Below are positions 1-7,641 of a DNA stretch of 64,000 nucleotides, one piece after another. Location of the stretch: the NCBI GenBank assembly GCA_018333955.1, contig JAGXSD010000030.1, positions 1-64,000 on the forward strand. The letters run 5' to 3'. The DNA is from Erysipelotrichia bacterium. Lineage in GTDB: Bacteria > Bacillota_I > Bacilli_A > Erysipelotrichales > Erysipelotrichaceae. The position numbers were made by a program, and so were the translations under genes. Positions within the stretch are counted from its first letter, which is position 1, and every line of letters begins with the position of its first letter. The notes below the pieces were generated by a model. That model did no database searches, was not told the origin of the DNA, and saw only the letters and a list, made by a program, of their open reading frames with translations.

Positions 1-188
1 TTGCCCCTTCGATCCATCACACTTCCATATACTTTCACTTGATTCACCCAACGTTTCAAGACCGATGGAGATCCAAGATCATACTTTCGGATTAAATCAT
101 TTCTACGACTCAATCCTCCTAAATACTCCTTTACAATTTCATTCTTTTCCTCAATACTATAGACTTTATGTTTCTTCGTTTTTCTCAT
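1..188 (-). CDS. IS3-type transposase OrfA-like protein, N-terminal part (cut by window edge)
   Basis: Reading leftward from the ATG at 188, an open frame runs off the edge for 62 codons. It begins MRKTKKHKVYSIEEKNEIV and continues with a helix-turn-helix-like stretch (LSRRNDLIRKYDL, then SPSVLKRWVNQ). This pattern is typical of the first ORF (DNA-binding part) of IS3/IS150-family elements. An AGGAGG site lies six bases before the ATG; a nearer ATG at 193 hits a stop after two codons. Whether the element is intact cannot be judged. A host regulator with the same HTH is possible but less likely. Confidence 0.6.
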   Translation of the reverse strand, partial: MRKTKKHKVYSIEEKNEIVKEYLGGLSRRNDLIRKYDLGSPSVLKRWVNQVKVYGSVMDRRG

Positions 189-209
189 TTCATTCCTCCT
201 AAAGAAAAA

Positions 210-245
210 CACTAATGTAATTTTACACTAGTGCCTTTTTTTATT
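210..245. repeat. Inverted repeat upstream of the transposase gene
   Basis: Arms at 210-220 (CACTAATGTAA) and 223-233 (TTACACTAGTG) match with one mismatch and are followed on the plus strand by a run of Ts. No plus-strand gene reads into it. It may be an IS end, an operator for the transposase gene, or part of a bidirectional terminator. A separate 14-base palindrome, GAAGATATATCTTC, lies at 257-270 between this repeat and the GNAT stop codon. Confidence 0.4.
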
Positions 246-284
246 GTGTCCGTTTTGAAGATATATCTTCTCAAGTGCTTCTTA

Positions 285-716
285 TTATATTATATCTTTA
301 ACCATCCATTGATGAGGTTGGTTTTGATCTAAATAGACTGGTCCCTCTTGTCTAAATCCACACGTTTCATAAAAACGACATGCGTGAGTTTGCGAGGACA
401 AAACACATTGTTTTCCACCTTGTTGAATGGCATGATTGACAAGCTCATTCACGATACGTTGACCATATCCTTGGCCACGTTTTTCTTTTTTCACCACAAT
501 GCGTCCTAGATGATACACTTGTGGATGTTCTTCATACATTCGACCACTCGCAATGACTTGCTTATCTTCATATATGATTGCATGGACACTTGCTTCATCA
601 AGATCATCAAACTCATCCACAAAACCTTGTTCGTGTTCAAAGACTTCGATGCGTAGTGGCCCTGTGATTTGAATGGCCTTTTTCCCTTTAATAACTTCGA
701 CTTTAATTAAACTCAT
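285..716 (-). CDS. GNAT family N-acetyltransferase (YjcF/ElaA-like)
   Basis: A 143-residue protein covering one complete GNAT fold. The N-terminal LRIEVFEHEQG (21-31) followed by an acidic stretch is characteristic of the YjcF/ElaA branch. The acetyl-CoA pyrophosphate loop RGQGYG is at 80-85. The acceptor substrate of this branch is not established, so only acetyl transfer from acetyl-CoA is implied. It is the last gene of a four-gene minus-strand operon and overlaps the AAC(3)-like gene by 14 bases, which suggests coupled translation. Family placement is firm; substrate is unknown. Confidence 0.8.
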   Translation of the reverse strand: MSLIKVEVIKGKKAIQITGPLRIEVFEHEQGFVDEFDDLDEASVHAIIYEDKQVIASGRMYEEHPQVYHLGRIVVKKEKRGQGYGQRIVNELVNHAIQQGGKQCVLSSQTHACRFYETCGFRQEGPVYLDQNQPHQWMVKDII

Positions 717-1362
717 ATAGTCTTACCTTTTCATTGAGAATCTGCCATGTGTTTTTAGGCTGAGGGATGGTTTTACCTTCTTTATCTAAGAATGTTTCCC
801 ACTTGGCGATACCATCCACATGATTAATTCCCCCATTCACAATGACTTCATCCGCATGAGCACTCATCATCACCCATGGATCTTCCTCACCAAAATGTAT
901 GAGTCTAGCTTTTAGTTTGATCGCCGCTTGAAGTGGTCCATCTTCATGGAGTGGGAAATGCTTGGATACTTTTCTCACCATAAATGGCGCATATTTTCCT
1001 ATCGCATAAAATCGAAATCCTGGGTGCATAATTTTTCTTACTTCATCATGCATTAGAAAAGCAGCTTCTAAAGGATGCGCTAAAGTCAACGAATACGATG
1101 AATGACTCCATTGTTTGATAAATTTCTCTCGTGATGATGAAGATAGTGTTCGATCACTATGACATGGTTCACACCGAGGACTCTTTACGATGGTCATCAT
1201 TGAGCCTTCGCCACCCACCATCGATAAACAGGCTTCGATTAAGGTTGGCCAACCATCAATGGTTTTATCTTCGTAAGAAAGTGACCCTGAAATAATCAGG
1301 TTTTCTCCCTTTTGAATACCACAGTGTAATAGTGCGGCTTGCCAATCCTTTTTATCGTACAT
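703..1362 (-). CDS. Aminoglycoside 3-N-acetyltransferase-like protein, short form
   Basis: A 219-residue protein resembling the AAC(3)/YokD (antibiotic NAT) superfamily. Visible features are GIQKGENLIISGSLS (15-29), a VGGEGSMMT stretch (49-57), MHPGFRFYAIGKYAPFMVR (112-130) and the late HADE (169-172) where the family has its histidine. It is shorter than the usual 260-270 residues, and the middle of the fold is diverged, so acetylation of aminoglycosides should not be assumed. Its ATG overlaps the stop of the upstream lipoprotein gene (TAATG). The downstream neighbour is a second acetyl-CoA-using enzyme. It could act on an endogenous amine. Confidence 0.55.
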   Translation of the reverse strand: MYDKKDWQAALLHCGIQKGENLIISGSLSYEDKTIDGWPTLIEACLSMVGGEGSMMTIVKSPRCEPCHSDRTLSSSSREKFIKQWSHSSYSLTLAHPLEAAFLMHDEVRKIMHPGFRFYAIGKYAPFMVRKVSKHFPLHEDGPLQAAIKLKARLIHFGEEDPWVMMSAHADEVIVNGGINHVDGIAKWETFLDKEGKTIPQPKNTWQILNEKVRLYEFN

Positions 1363-1766
1363 TATTCGCTAATATATCCTTTTTCAACTAGGAACGCTTT
1401 AAGTTGACTGTATCTAAATGCTCCACGCTCAAATCCTACAAGTTCTCCATTCACAAAGAAATAAGTAATTGGAGTGACTGTTGCTTCTGGTAAGAAGCGC
1501 TCAACCAGTGAAGTGACATCACTACGATTATCTTTATCTGTTTCCACATACATTATAGGTACATTAGGATAGTTTTTAAGTACTTCTTGAAGTACTGGTT
1601 TATAATCGGTACATGCTGCGCATGTGGATTGACCAAAGACCACTACAGCTGATTCTAAGTTAATGAGTTTCTCACTGACTTGAGAAGCTGGGGTAGATTT
1701 AAGCGAATTATCAGCACAACCCAATAAAACTAAAGTTAAAATCATAAAGACTAGAAATTTTTTCAT
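1362..1766 (-). CDS. Thioredoxin-like lipoprotein
   Basis: A 134-residue protein with a lipoprotein signal: basic start, hydrophobic core and lipobox LLGC with the lipidated Cys at 17. The mature part holds a thioredoxin-type redox motif CAAC (49-52) after VVVFGQST, and a plausible cis-Pro region near VTPITYFF. It should sit on the outer face of the membrane and act as a thiol-disulfide reductase or in bacteriocin-accessory-type redox chemistry. The ATG overlaps the stop of the PgpA-like gene by four bases. The substrate protein is not evident from the neighbours. Confidence 0.75.
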   Translation of the reverse strand: MKKFLVFMILTLVLLGCADNSLKSTPASQVSEKLINLESAVVVFGQSTCAACTDYKPVLQEVLKNYPNVPIMYVETDKDNRSDVTSLVERFLPEATVTPITYFFVNGELVGFERGAFRYSQLKAFLVEKGYISE

Positions 1767-2236
1767 ATCATGTTCTCCCGATCATGTGCTAGTTTGGATG
1801 CGGCTGCCGCTGCTACCGCTCCGACAATATCATCTAAAAATGTATTACATTGTGTTATATGGTCATCATTAAGTTTTCCAATGATGCCTGGTTTTATTTT
1901 ATCAATATAACCAAAATTTGTCAGTGCTATCGACCCATATAAATTACAAATTCCATAAGCTAGAACTTCATCCACTCCATAAAGACCTTCATCATTAAGA
2001 ATGATGTCTTGGAGTTCTTTACTTCCAAAGGTGCGTTGTTCTGTGGCCATATCAATCGCAATTCCTGTCGCAATCGCATGTTGAACTTCACGCTTATTCA
2101 GAACGCTATCGACATAATGGATAATTCGACTTTTGTCTAGGTGTTCAAAGTATTGTTCTTGTAGAAAGTATACACACTCCACAATATCATCTTTTGTGAC
2201 TCCTCGCTTTAGAAGTAAGGCTTCAATGTCTTTCAT
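1763..2236 (-). CDS. Phosphatidylglycerophosphatase A family protein (YutG-like)
   Basis: A 157-residue protein similar to the PgpA/YutG family. It has KREVQHAIATGIAID, LYGVDEVLAYGICNLYGSIALTNFG-type residues at about 84-109, and a C-terminal TFLDDIVGAVAAAAASKLAH stretch. The family is annotated as dephosphorylating phosphatidylglycerophosphate to phosphatidylglycerol; in Bacillota this soluble, shorter branch is less well characterised. It is the first gene of the 285-2236 operon, with AAAGGAAG before its ATG. The divergent 111-base gap to the carboxypeptidase gene carries the promoter; a TATAAT reads leftward at 2296-2291. Confidence 0.75.
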   Translation of the reverse strand: MKDIEALLLKRGVTKDDIVECVYFLQEQYFEHLDKSRIIHYVDSVLNKREVQHAIATGIAIDMATEQRTFGSKELQDIILNDEGLYGVDEVLAYGICNLYGSIALTNFGYIDKIKPGIIGKLNDDHITQCNTFLDDIVGAVAAAAASKLAHDRENMI

Positions 2237-2347
2237 TAAGCTTCCTTTCTAATCATCTGAATACTTCAAATATGATGATGGTTTGTTGTTATTATACAAT
2301 AGGAAAAGGTGATTATGATACAATGAGACTATTAAAGGAGAACTTTT

Positions 2348-3829
2348 ATGAGCGCATATGAACAGTATACTCAACTTCGCTCAAAAATCGCAGCGTATCA
2401 ACTCGCCTTAGCGACGTTACACTGGGATGGAGCGACCATCGCACCAAAAGCTGGTGCATCGTATCGAGCCCAAAAAATGGGTGTTTTATCTGGAGAAATG
2501 TTTTCGATTATGACTGATCCTTCTGCTATTCAAATTCTTAAAGATGCACTAGAAGAATCACTCAATGATGTACAACGCAAAGAAATCAAACAATCATTAA
2601 AAAATGTTTTGGATATTGTCAATGTGCCTAAAGAAACCTACATTGAGTTTGTGACTTTACAAAGTGAAGCAGAACATATATGGGAAGTCGCAAAATCAAA
2701 GAATGACTACCAAATGTTCAAACCTTATCTTTCAAAACTCATTGAGATGACAAAAATCATTGTTTCGTTTAGAGATTCTAAACTTGATCCTTACGAGCAA
2801 CTTCTTGATGATTTTGAAGAAAGCATGAGATCTTCTGATTATGATGCATTCTTTAATGAAGTAAGAGAAAAACTGGTGCCATTTATTCAAAAAGTCTTAA
2901 ACTCAGAAAAGCCTGCTCCTGCTTTCCTAAGCGCATATGTGAGTGAGGACGAACAAAAGAAACTCATTGATTATTTAGCCCCAGTCTTTGACTATTCATT
3001 AGACACTGGTGCAATCGCAAAGAGTGTTCACCCATTCTCATCTCATTTCAGTGCCCATGATAATCGCGTTACTGTACGTTATTTAACCAATCAAATGACA
3101 TCCAGTGTATTTGCCTTTATCCACGAAGTGGGACATGCGACCTACAATGGTCAAGTTAACCCTGAGTTTGAAGGATTAACCATTGCTCAGTCGATGACCT
3201 ATGGATTACATGAATCTCAATCTCGCTTATTCGAGAATTTAGTAGGTAAATCGTATGCTTTTTGGAAACCTCATTATGAAAATGTTCAAAATATAGTGAG
3301 TGTTCTCAAAGATGTGACTATAGATGAATTTATCTTTGGGATCAACTATGTCGAACAATCCTTCATTCGTGTTGAGGCTGATGAGCTCACTTATCCACTT
3401 CATATCATGCTTCGATATGAACTTGAAAAAGCATTATTTGATGGAACTCTCTCAGTTGATGATTTGCCAAGGGTTTGGAACGAGAAATTTAAAGCCTATC
3501 TCAATCTTGATGTGTTAAGTGATGATCATGGTGTGCTACAAGATGTTCATTGGAGTGGAGCAGCCTTCGGTTACTTCCCAACCTATGCCTTAGGCAGTGC
3601 TTATGGAGCGATGTTCTTTGAAGCTATGGGACACGACTTAGATGTAGAAGCCATGTTACTAAATAATGACTTCAAGAGCATCAAAGCGTGGTTAAAAGAA
3701 AACATACATCAATACGGTGGTTTATATAATGGAAAAGAACTTATTGAAAAGGTTTGTAAAAAACCATTTAGTGCACACGCCTATGTCGAAGGATTAATCA
3801 CAAAATATTCCAAATTATACCAGCTGTAA
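2348..3829 (+). CDS. M32 family metallocarboxypeptidase (carboxypeptidase Taq type)
   Basis: A 493-residue zinc peptidase that removes C-terminal residues from peptides in the cytoplasm. The zinc motif HEVGH is at 259-263 and the M32-specific HES (third ligand Glu at about 289) follows. The N-terminal LATLHWDGATIAPKAGASYRA pattern is typical of the family, and the length matches the usual ~500 residues. A good AAAGGAG site precedes the ATG, with a likely -10 TATGATACAAT at 2314-2324. It stands alone ahead of sodA. No signal peptide is seen. Confidence 0.93.
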   Translation: MSAYEQYTQLRSKIAAYQLALATLHWDGATIAPKAGASYRAQKMGVLSGEMFSIMTDPSAIQILKDALEESLNDVQRKEIKQSLKNVLDIVNVPKETYIEFVTLQSEAEHIWEVAKSKNDYQMFKPYLSKLIEMTKIIVSFRDSKLDPYEQLLDDFEESMRSSDYDAFFNEVREKLVPFIQKVLNSEKPAPAFLSAYVSEDEQKKLIDYLAPVFDYSLDTGAIAKSVHPFSSHFSAHDNRVTVRYLTNQMTSSVFAFIHEVGHATYNGQVNPEFEGLTIAQSMTYGLHESQSRLFENLVGKSYAFWKPHYENVQNIVSVLKDVTIDEFIFGINYVEQSFIRVEADELTYPLHIMLRYELEKALFDGTLSVDDLPRVWNEKFKAYLNLDVLSDDHGVLQDVHWSGAAFGYFPTYALGSAYGAMFFEAMGHDLDVEAMLLNNDFKSIKAWLKENIHQYGGLYNGKELIEKVCKKPFSAHAYVEGLITKYSKLYQL

Positions 3830-3841
3830 ACATCACATGAA

Positions 3842-3870
3842 TTGAAAAATGTGAGTAGGTTTGTTACTCT
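3842..3870 (+). promoter_or_regulatory. sodA promoter with inverted repeat
   Basis: TTGAAA (3842-3847), 17-base spacer and TACTCT (3865-3870). The spacer and -10 hold an inverted repeat GAGTA (3853-3857)/TACTC (3865-3869), which could be a repressor site of the PerR, MntR or other type; the sequence does not say which. Confidence 0.5.
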
Positions 3871-3903
3871 TAAAGTATAGATATAAACAAAGGAGAAAAT
3901 ATC

Positions 3904-4518
3904 ATGCCAAAACACACATTGCCTGCGCTAGGGTATGGTTACGACGCGCTCGAACCACACATTGACACGCAAACTATGACGATTCATCATTCTAAACATC
4001 ATCAAGCTTACGTTGATAACCTCAACGCAGCCCTTGAAAAACATCCTAATTTATTAGATGTTCCATTACTCGATTTAGTTAAGGATTTAAATGCTGTTCC
4101 TGAAGATATTCGTGGAGCTGTTCGAAACAATGGAGGTGGACATCTAAACCATGCACACTTCTGGGAGGTTATGACTCCAGGTGGAGCTACTTCACCAAGT
4201 GGAGCATTACTTGAAGCCATCAATGCTACATTTGGTAGTGTTGATGCACTGAAGGATGCTATCGCAACTGCTGGCAAAACTCGATTTGGATCAGGATGGG
4301 CATGGCTAGTGGTCGATGCGAATAAAGGACTAAAAGTCGTTTCAACCGCAAATCAAGACAACCCAGTCTCTGATGGATTAACCCCAATTCTTGGAGTCGA
4401 TGTTTGGGAACATGCTTACTACTTGAAGTTTCAAAACCGTCGTCCTGACTACTTAACCACATGGTTTAATGTAGTGAACTGGGATGTTGTCGCTAAAAAC
4501 TATAAAGCAGCATTATAA
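3904..4518 (+). CDS. sodA: Superoxide dismutase (Mn-type)
   Basis: A 204-residue Fe/Mn superoxide dismutase that converts superoxide to peroxide and oxygen. The four metal ligands are visible: H28 (IHHSKHH), H83 (HLNHAHFW), D166 and H170 (DVWEHAYY). Gly rather than Gln in the NNGGGH loop (75-80) and Gln151 in ANQDNP are the pattern of Mn-preferring enzymes, though metal choice cannot be proved from sequence. The AAAGGAG site is well placed, and a 10-bp intrinsic terminator follows directly. It is monocistronic and cytoplasmic, since no signal peptide is present. Confidence 0.96.
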   Translation: MPKHTLPALGYGYDALEPHIDTQTMTIHHSKHHQAYVDNLNAALEKHPNLLDVPLLDLVKDLNAVPEDIRGAVRNNGGGHLNHAHFWEVMTPGGATSPSGALLEAINATFGSVDALKDAIATAGKTRFGSGWAWLVVDANKGLKVVSTANQDNPVSDGLTPILGVDVWEHAYYLKFQNRRPDYLTTWFNVVNWDVVAKNYKAAL

Positions 4519-4527
4519 TATTATTTA

Positions 4528-4557
4528 AACCCTTAGAAAAATCTCTAAGGGTTTTTT
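4528..4557 (+). terminator. sodA terminator
   Basis: A perfect 10-bp stem, AACCCTTAGA (4528-4537) with TCTAAGGGTT (4544-4553), followed by Ts. Confidence 0.9.
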
Positions 4558-4561
4558 AATC

Positions 4562-4592
4562 AAGAAAAAGAACTGGAATGATCCAGTTCTTT
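4562..4592 (-). terminator. EF-G paralogue terminator
   Basis: A perfect 11-bp stem, AAAGAACTGGA (4567-4577) and TCCAGTTCTTT (4582-4592), with loop ATGA. On the minus strand it ends in TTTTTCTTG, eight bases past the stop codon. Confidence 0.9.
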
Positions 4593-4599
4593 GGTTTAT

Positions 4600-6675
4600 T
4601 TATTCTTCTTCGTCTGCTTCCTTCACAGCTGAATCGATAACTTTTTGAGCAATCGGTGGAGGTGCTACTTCGTAGCGGTCAAATTCTTGAACGAAACTTC
4701 CTCGACCTTGTGTGAAACTACGAAGTTCTGTAGGATATCTCATCATTTCAGACATAGGAACTTCTGCACTAACGAGTTGTTCATTCTCAGAAATCATTTC
4801 CATACCCAAGATAATTCCACGACGTTTATTTAAATCCCCAATCACAGTTCCAGTATATTCTTCAGGCACGGTTACCGCAACCTTAACAATTGGTTCAAGT
4901 AATACAGGTCTAGCTTTTGGCATCCCCGCACGATAAGCCAACTTAGCCGCTTGTTTGAAGGCAATTTCTTTAGAGTCTACATCATGATATTTACCATCAA
5001 CTAAGGTAGCTTTAACCCCCACAACCTTATATCCTGCCAATACACCTTTAACCATTGCTTCTCGTAAACCAGCTTCAACCGCAGGGAAGTATTGACGAGG
5101 AACTGCTCCTCCAAAGATTTTTTCTTCAAAGACCATATCTGAAGATTCACTTGGTTCGAAGGTAATAAATACATGTCCAAATTGACCTGCACCCCCAGAT
5201 TGTTTCTTATGTTTACCCTCTGCAGTCACGGTACCAAGAATCGTTTCACGATAAGGAACTTTTGGTTCTGATAAATCCACTTCTACTTTATATTTTGATT
5301 TAAGTTTAGAAATAATGACATCAATATGTTGATCTCCAACACCATATAGCACTAGTTCATGCGTTTCAGGATTCTTATCCATTCTTAATGTTGGATCTTC
5401 TTCAAGAAGTCTTTGAAGTGAAGTGGACATCTTATCTTCATCAAGTTTGGTTTTTGGCCATAATGCAAAGCCTAACATCGGTTGAACAAATTCAATTGGA
5501 TCAAAGGTTACGATTTTTGCCTTCGTACATAGAGTATCATTAGTTTCACTCATCTGTAATTTAACAATTGCCCCAATATCCCCTGCAAATAGTTTACCCA
5601 CTCCAATTTGGTTTTTCCCTTTAATTAAGAATAGTTGGTTCACTTTTTCAGCTTTATCCTTTTGAGCATTATGCACGATGGAATCCGTCGTGATAACACC
5701 ACTCATCACTTTAATAAATGAAATACGGCCTACAAATGGATCCACAATCGTTTTAAAGATACGAGCACTAAATGATTCAGTTTCAGAAGTTTGAAGTTGA
5801 ACTATATTGCCTTTTTCATCTTTTGCTTCCACAAATCCTTTTTCAGCATAAGTAGGGAAATAGTCCACAATGAGTTCGAGTAATCTTTCAACCCCAATCA
5901 CTTTTGTGGCAGAACCTGAATACACAGGCAAGATTTCACCACTTCTTACTCCAAGACGAATGCCTTTTAAAATCTCTGCATCAGTGAATGATTCACCTTC
6001 AAAGAATTTTTCCATGAGCGTATCATCCGACATAGCCACAGCTTCTGAGATTTGCTCTTTAAGTTCATTCACTCGAGCGACATACGCATCTGGAATTGGT
6101 TTCGCATTTTCACGATCATTAATGTACCAAGCTTTGTTTTTGAGGACATTAATCGACCCAACAATATGTCCACCCTCCATAATTGGAAGTTCAAAAGCAA
6201 TTACAGCTTTTCCAAATGCCTCACGAAGTTGATTATAAGTTTGATCAAATGATGTATTTTCTTCATCAAGTTTATTCACAAAGAAGATGGTTGGTAATTT
6301 TCTTTCTTTGGCCTTTTTATACCCTGTGAGTGTTCCACTTTGTACACCATCTTTTGCGCCAACCACAATTAAGGCATTATCTGCTACCGCTAAACCAGCG
6401 GTGGCTTCTCCAATATAGTCCAGATACCCAGGAGTATCTAACATATTAATCTTTGTATTACGGACTTCAATTGGGGCAAGTGATGTAAATACTGAAACCC
6501 CACGTTTTACTTCTTCTGCATCATAATCTAAGACTGAATTCCCATCAACGGCTTTTCCAATGCGATCAACTGCTTTTGTATGGAGTAACATACTCTCAAC
6601 AAGTGTTGTTTTACCTGATCCTGAGTGACCTAACGTCACAACATTTCTTACTTCAAATGATTGATAGTCTCTCAT
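4600..6675 (-). CDS. Elongation factor G paralogue (EF-G2-like translational GTPase)
   Basis: A 691-residue translational GTPase with the EF-G domain order. The P-loop GHSGSGKT is at 16-23, G3 is DTPGYLDY (80-87) and G4 is NKLD (134-137), followed by domains II-V. The usual DTPGH histidine, which positions catalytic water in EF-G, is Tyr here, and the switch I stretch RGVSVFTSLAP also departs from the RGITI form. This fits the second EF-G class found beside the housekeeping fusA, not the main factor. It lies nine bases after the ankyrin gene, and both follow a leader-peptide attenuator. Its physiological role is not settled. Confidence 0.85.
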   Translation of the reverse strand: MRDYQSFEVRNVVTLGHSGSGKTTLVESMLLHTKAVDRIGKAVDGNSVLDYDAEEVKRGVSVFTSLAPIEVRNTKINMLDTPGYLDYIGEATAGLAVADNALIVVGAKDGVQSGTLTGYKKAKERKLPTIFFVNKLDEENTSFDQTYNQLREAFGKAVIAFELPIMEGGHIVGSINVLKNKAWYINDRENAKPIPDAYVARVNELKEQISEAVAMSDDTLMEKFFEGESFTDAEILKGIRLGVRSGEILPVYSGSATKVIGVERLLELIVDYFPTYAEKGFVEAKDEKGNIVQLQTSETESFSARIFKTIVDPFVGRISFIKVMSGVITTDSIVHNAQKDKAEKVNQLFLIKGKNQIGVGKLFAGDIGAIVKLQMSETNDTLCTKAKIVTFDPIEFVQPMLGFALWPKTKLDEDKMSTSLQRLLEEDPTLRMDKNPETHELVLYGVGDQHIDVIISKLKSKYKVEVDLSEPKVPYRETILGTVTAEGKHKKQSGGAGQFGHVFITFEPSESSDMVFEEKIFGGAVPRQYFPAVEAGLREAMVKGVLAGYKVVGVKATLVDGKYHDVDSKEIAFKQAAKLAYRAGMPKARPVLLEPIVKVAVTVPEEYTGTVIGDLNKRRGIILGMEMISENEQLVSAEVPMSEMMRYPTELRSFTQGRGSFVQEFDRYEVAPPPIAQKVIDSAVKEADEEE

Positions 6676-6684
6676 AGGGGCTCC

Positions 6685-7353
6685 TTATTTCAATAGCGGT
6701 TTTAATTCCGCAAAACTGTGTTCTCTTACATAATGAATCGCTTTATTTCCATCATGGTCTAGTAACTCTTTATCGGCACCATGTTCTAATAAATAAGTTA
6801 CAAGTTCTAAGTATCCCGAGTAGCTTGCTCTCATAAGCGCGGTGCATCCAATCTTATCTTGAAGATTGACATCAGCACCATTTTCAATGAGCGAGCGAAT
6901 GACTTCTCCCTTGTAAGCTAAGCAAGCTTCCATTAATGCACTACGACCCATTTCATCTTGGGTGTTCACATTAGCCCCTTTTTTAATAAGGTAATCCACG
7001 ACATTAAGTTGACCTAAGAAAGCTGCACGCATAAGCGCAGTTCTTCCTTTGTTGTCAGCTGCATTCACATCAGCCCCTAAATCCACAAGACGACGAACGA
7101 TATCAAGATGGCCCTTTTTAGCTGCACCCATAATCGCAGTCTTACCATTAATGTCTTTCGCATTAACATTTGCGCCATGACTTAGTAAAAAGATCACGAC
7201 ATTCTCGTGCCCGCGCTTTGCTGATCTCATCAATGCACTGCGCCCTTCTCCATTAAGCACGTTGACATCTGCGCCTTTAGAAACCATAGCACTCACTGTG
7301 CTAATATCTCCATTAGCGGCTGCGTCGAAGAATAATTTGTTTGTTTGATCCAT
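6685..7353 (-). CDS. Ankyrin-repeat protein
   Basis: A 222-residue protein made almost entirely of about six 33-residue ankyrin repeats. Typical units read GRSALMRSAKRGHENVVIFLL and DIVRRLVDLGADVN. Ankyrin stacks bind proteins, so the partner rather than a reaction defines the function. There is no signal peptide or membrane segment, so it should be cytoplasmic. It lies directly upstream of the EF-G paralogue, suggesting co-expression and possibly a related role at the ribosome, which is inference. TAGGAGGT precedes the ATG. The repeats are close in sequence, which leaves room for expansion or loss by recombination. Confidence 0.88.
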   Translation of the reverse strand: MDQTNKLFFDAAANGDISTVSAMVSKGADVNVLNGEGRSALMRSAKRGHENVVIFLLSHGANVNAKDINGKTAIMGAAKKGHLDIVRRLVDLGADVNAADNKGRTALMRAAFLGQLNVVDYLIKKGANVNTQDEMGRSALMEACLAYKGEVIRSLIENGADVNLQDKIGCTALMRASYSGYLELVTYLLEHGADKELLDHDGNKAIHYVREHSFAELKPLLK

Positions 7354-7382
7354 GTGTTTACCTCCTATAGTTCAAACTTAAC

Positions 7383-7411
7383 AAAAAAGATGGACATTCC
7401 TAGTCCATCTT
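7383..7411 (-). terminator. Attenuator-type terminator between leader ORF and ankyrin gene
   Basis: On the minus strand AAGATGGAC (7411-7403), a 7-base loop and GTCCATCTT (7395-7387) form a perfect 9-bp stem followed by Ts. No complete gene other than the small leader ORF lies upstream on this strand, and the leader stop codon (7412-7410) is inside the 5' arm. A ribosome at the stop would therefore mask the stem. This is the geometry of a translation-controlled attenuator. Confidence 0.8.
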
Positions 7412-7490
7412 AAAAGTGTTGTTCTTTATTTTGCAGGGTTAAAGCATTTGTCACAAGAGAAAGAGCTAATCTGTCGAAGACCCGTCTCAT
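7410..7490 (-). CDS. Putative 26-codon leader peptide upstream of ankyrin/EF-G2 genes
   Basis: A small ORF reading MRRVFDRLAL at the start and ending NKEQHF. The ribosome site AAAGGCGGTGAT (7507-7496) is almost a full match to the 16S anti-SD complement and is spaced correctly for the ATG at 7490; an in-frame ATG at 7496 overlaps that site and is less likely. The ORF has its own promoter (TTGAAA-N16-TACAAT) and its stop falls in a terminator stem before the ankyrin gene. Short basic leaders of this kind control ribosome-protection and macrolide-resistance genes in Bacillota. Here the role is inferred; no peptide homology was recognised. Confidence 0.6.
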   Translation of the reverse strand: MRRVFDRLALSLVTNALTLQNKEQHF

Positions 7491-7516
7491 GGACATCACC
7501 GCCTTTCTGCTTATAG

Positions 7517-7550
7517 ATATATTGTAAACGATTACACACATATTTCAAGT
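7517..7550 (-). promoter_or_regulatory. Promoter of the leader-ankyrin-EF-G2 unit, overlapped by a cre
   Basis: On the minus strand TTGAAA (7548-7543), 16 bases, TACAAT (7526-7521). The 15-mer TTGTAAACGATTACA at 7522-7536 (plus strand) matches the cre consensus WTGNAANCGNWNNCW at every fixed position and overlaps the spacer and -10. CcpA bound here would be expected to block initiation. CcpA itself is not in the window. Confidence 0.7.
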
Positions 7551-7577
7551 GTTTTCATCGCTAAATAAAAAAAGTTC

Positions 7578-7608
7578 TTGCATGTGTACCCCACATGTGT
7601 GCTATACT
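7578..7608 (+). promoter_or_regulatory. Promoter region of the DEAD-box helicase
   Basis: A -10 TATACT lies at 7603-7608, with a weak -35 candidate TTGCAT (7578-7583, 19-base spacer). CATGTG (7582-7587) and CACATG (7592-7597) form an inverted repeat between the boxes, possibly an operator. Confidence 0.45.
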
Positions 7609-7641
7609 AACAAAAGTGTTTATTCACGGAAATGAGAAACT

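Noticed and set aside
5870-6232. A 120-codon plus-strand frame inside the EF-G paralogue
   Set aside because: It is opposite a well-supported 691-residue gene and has no promoter or ribosome site.
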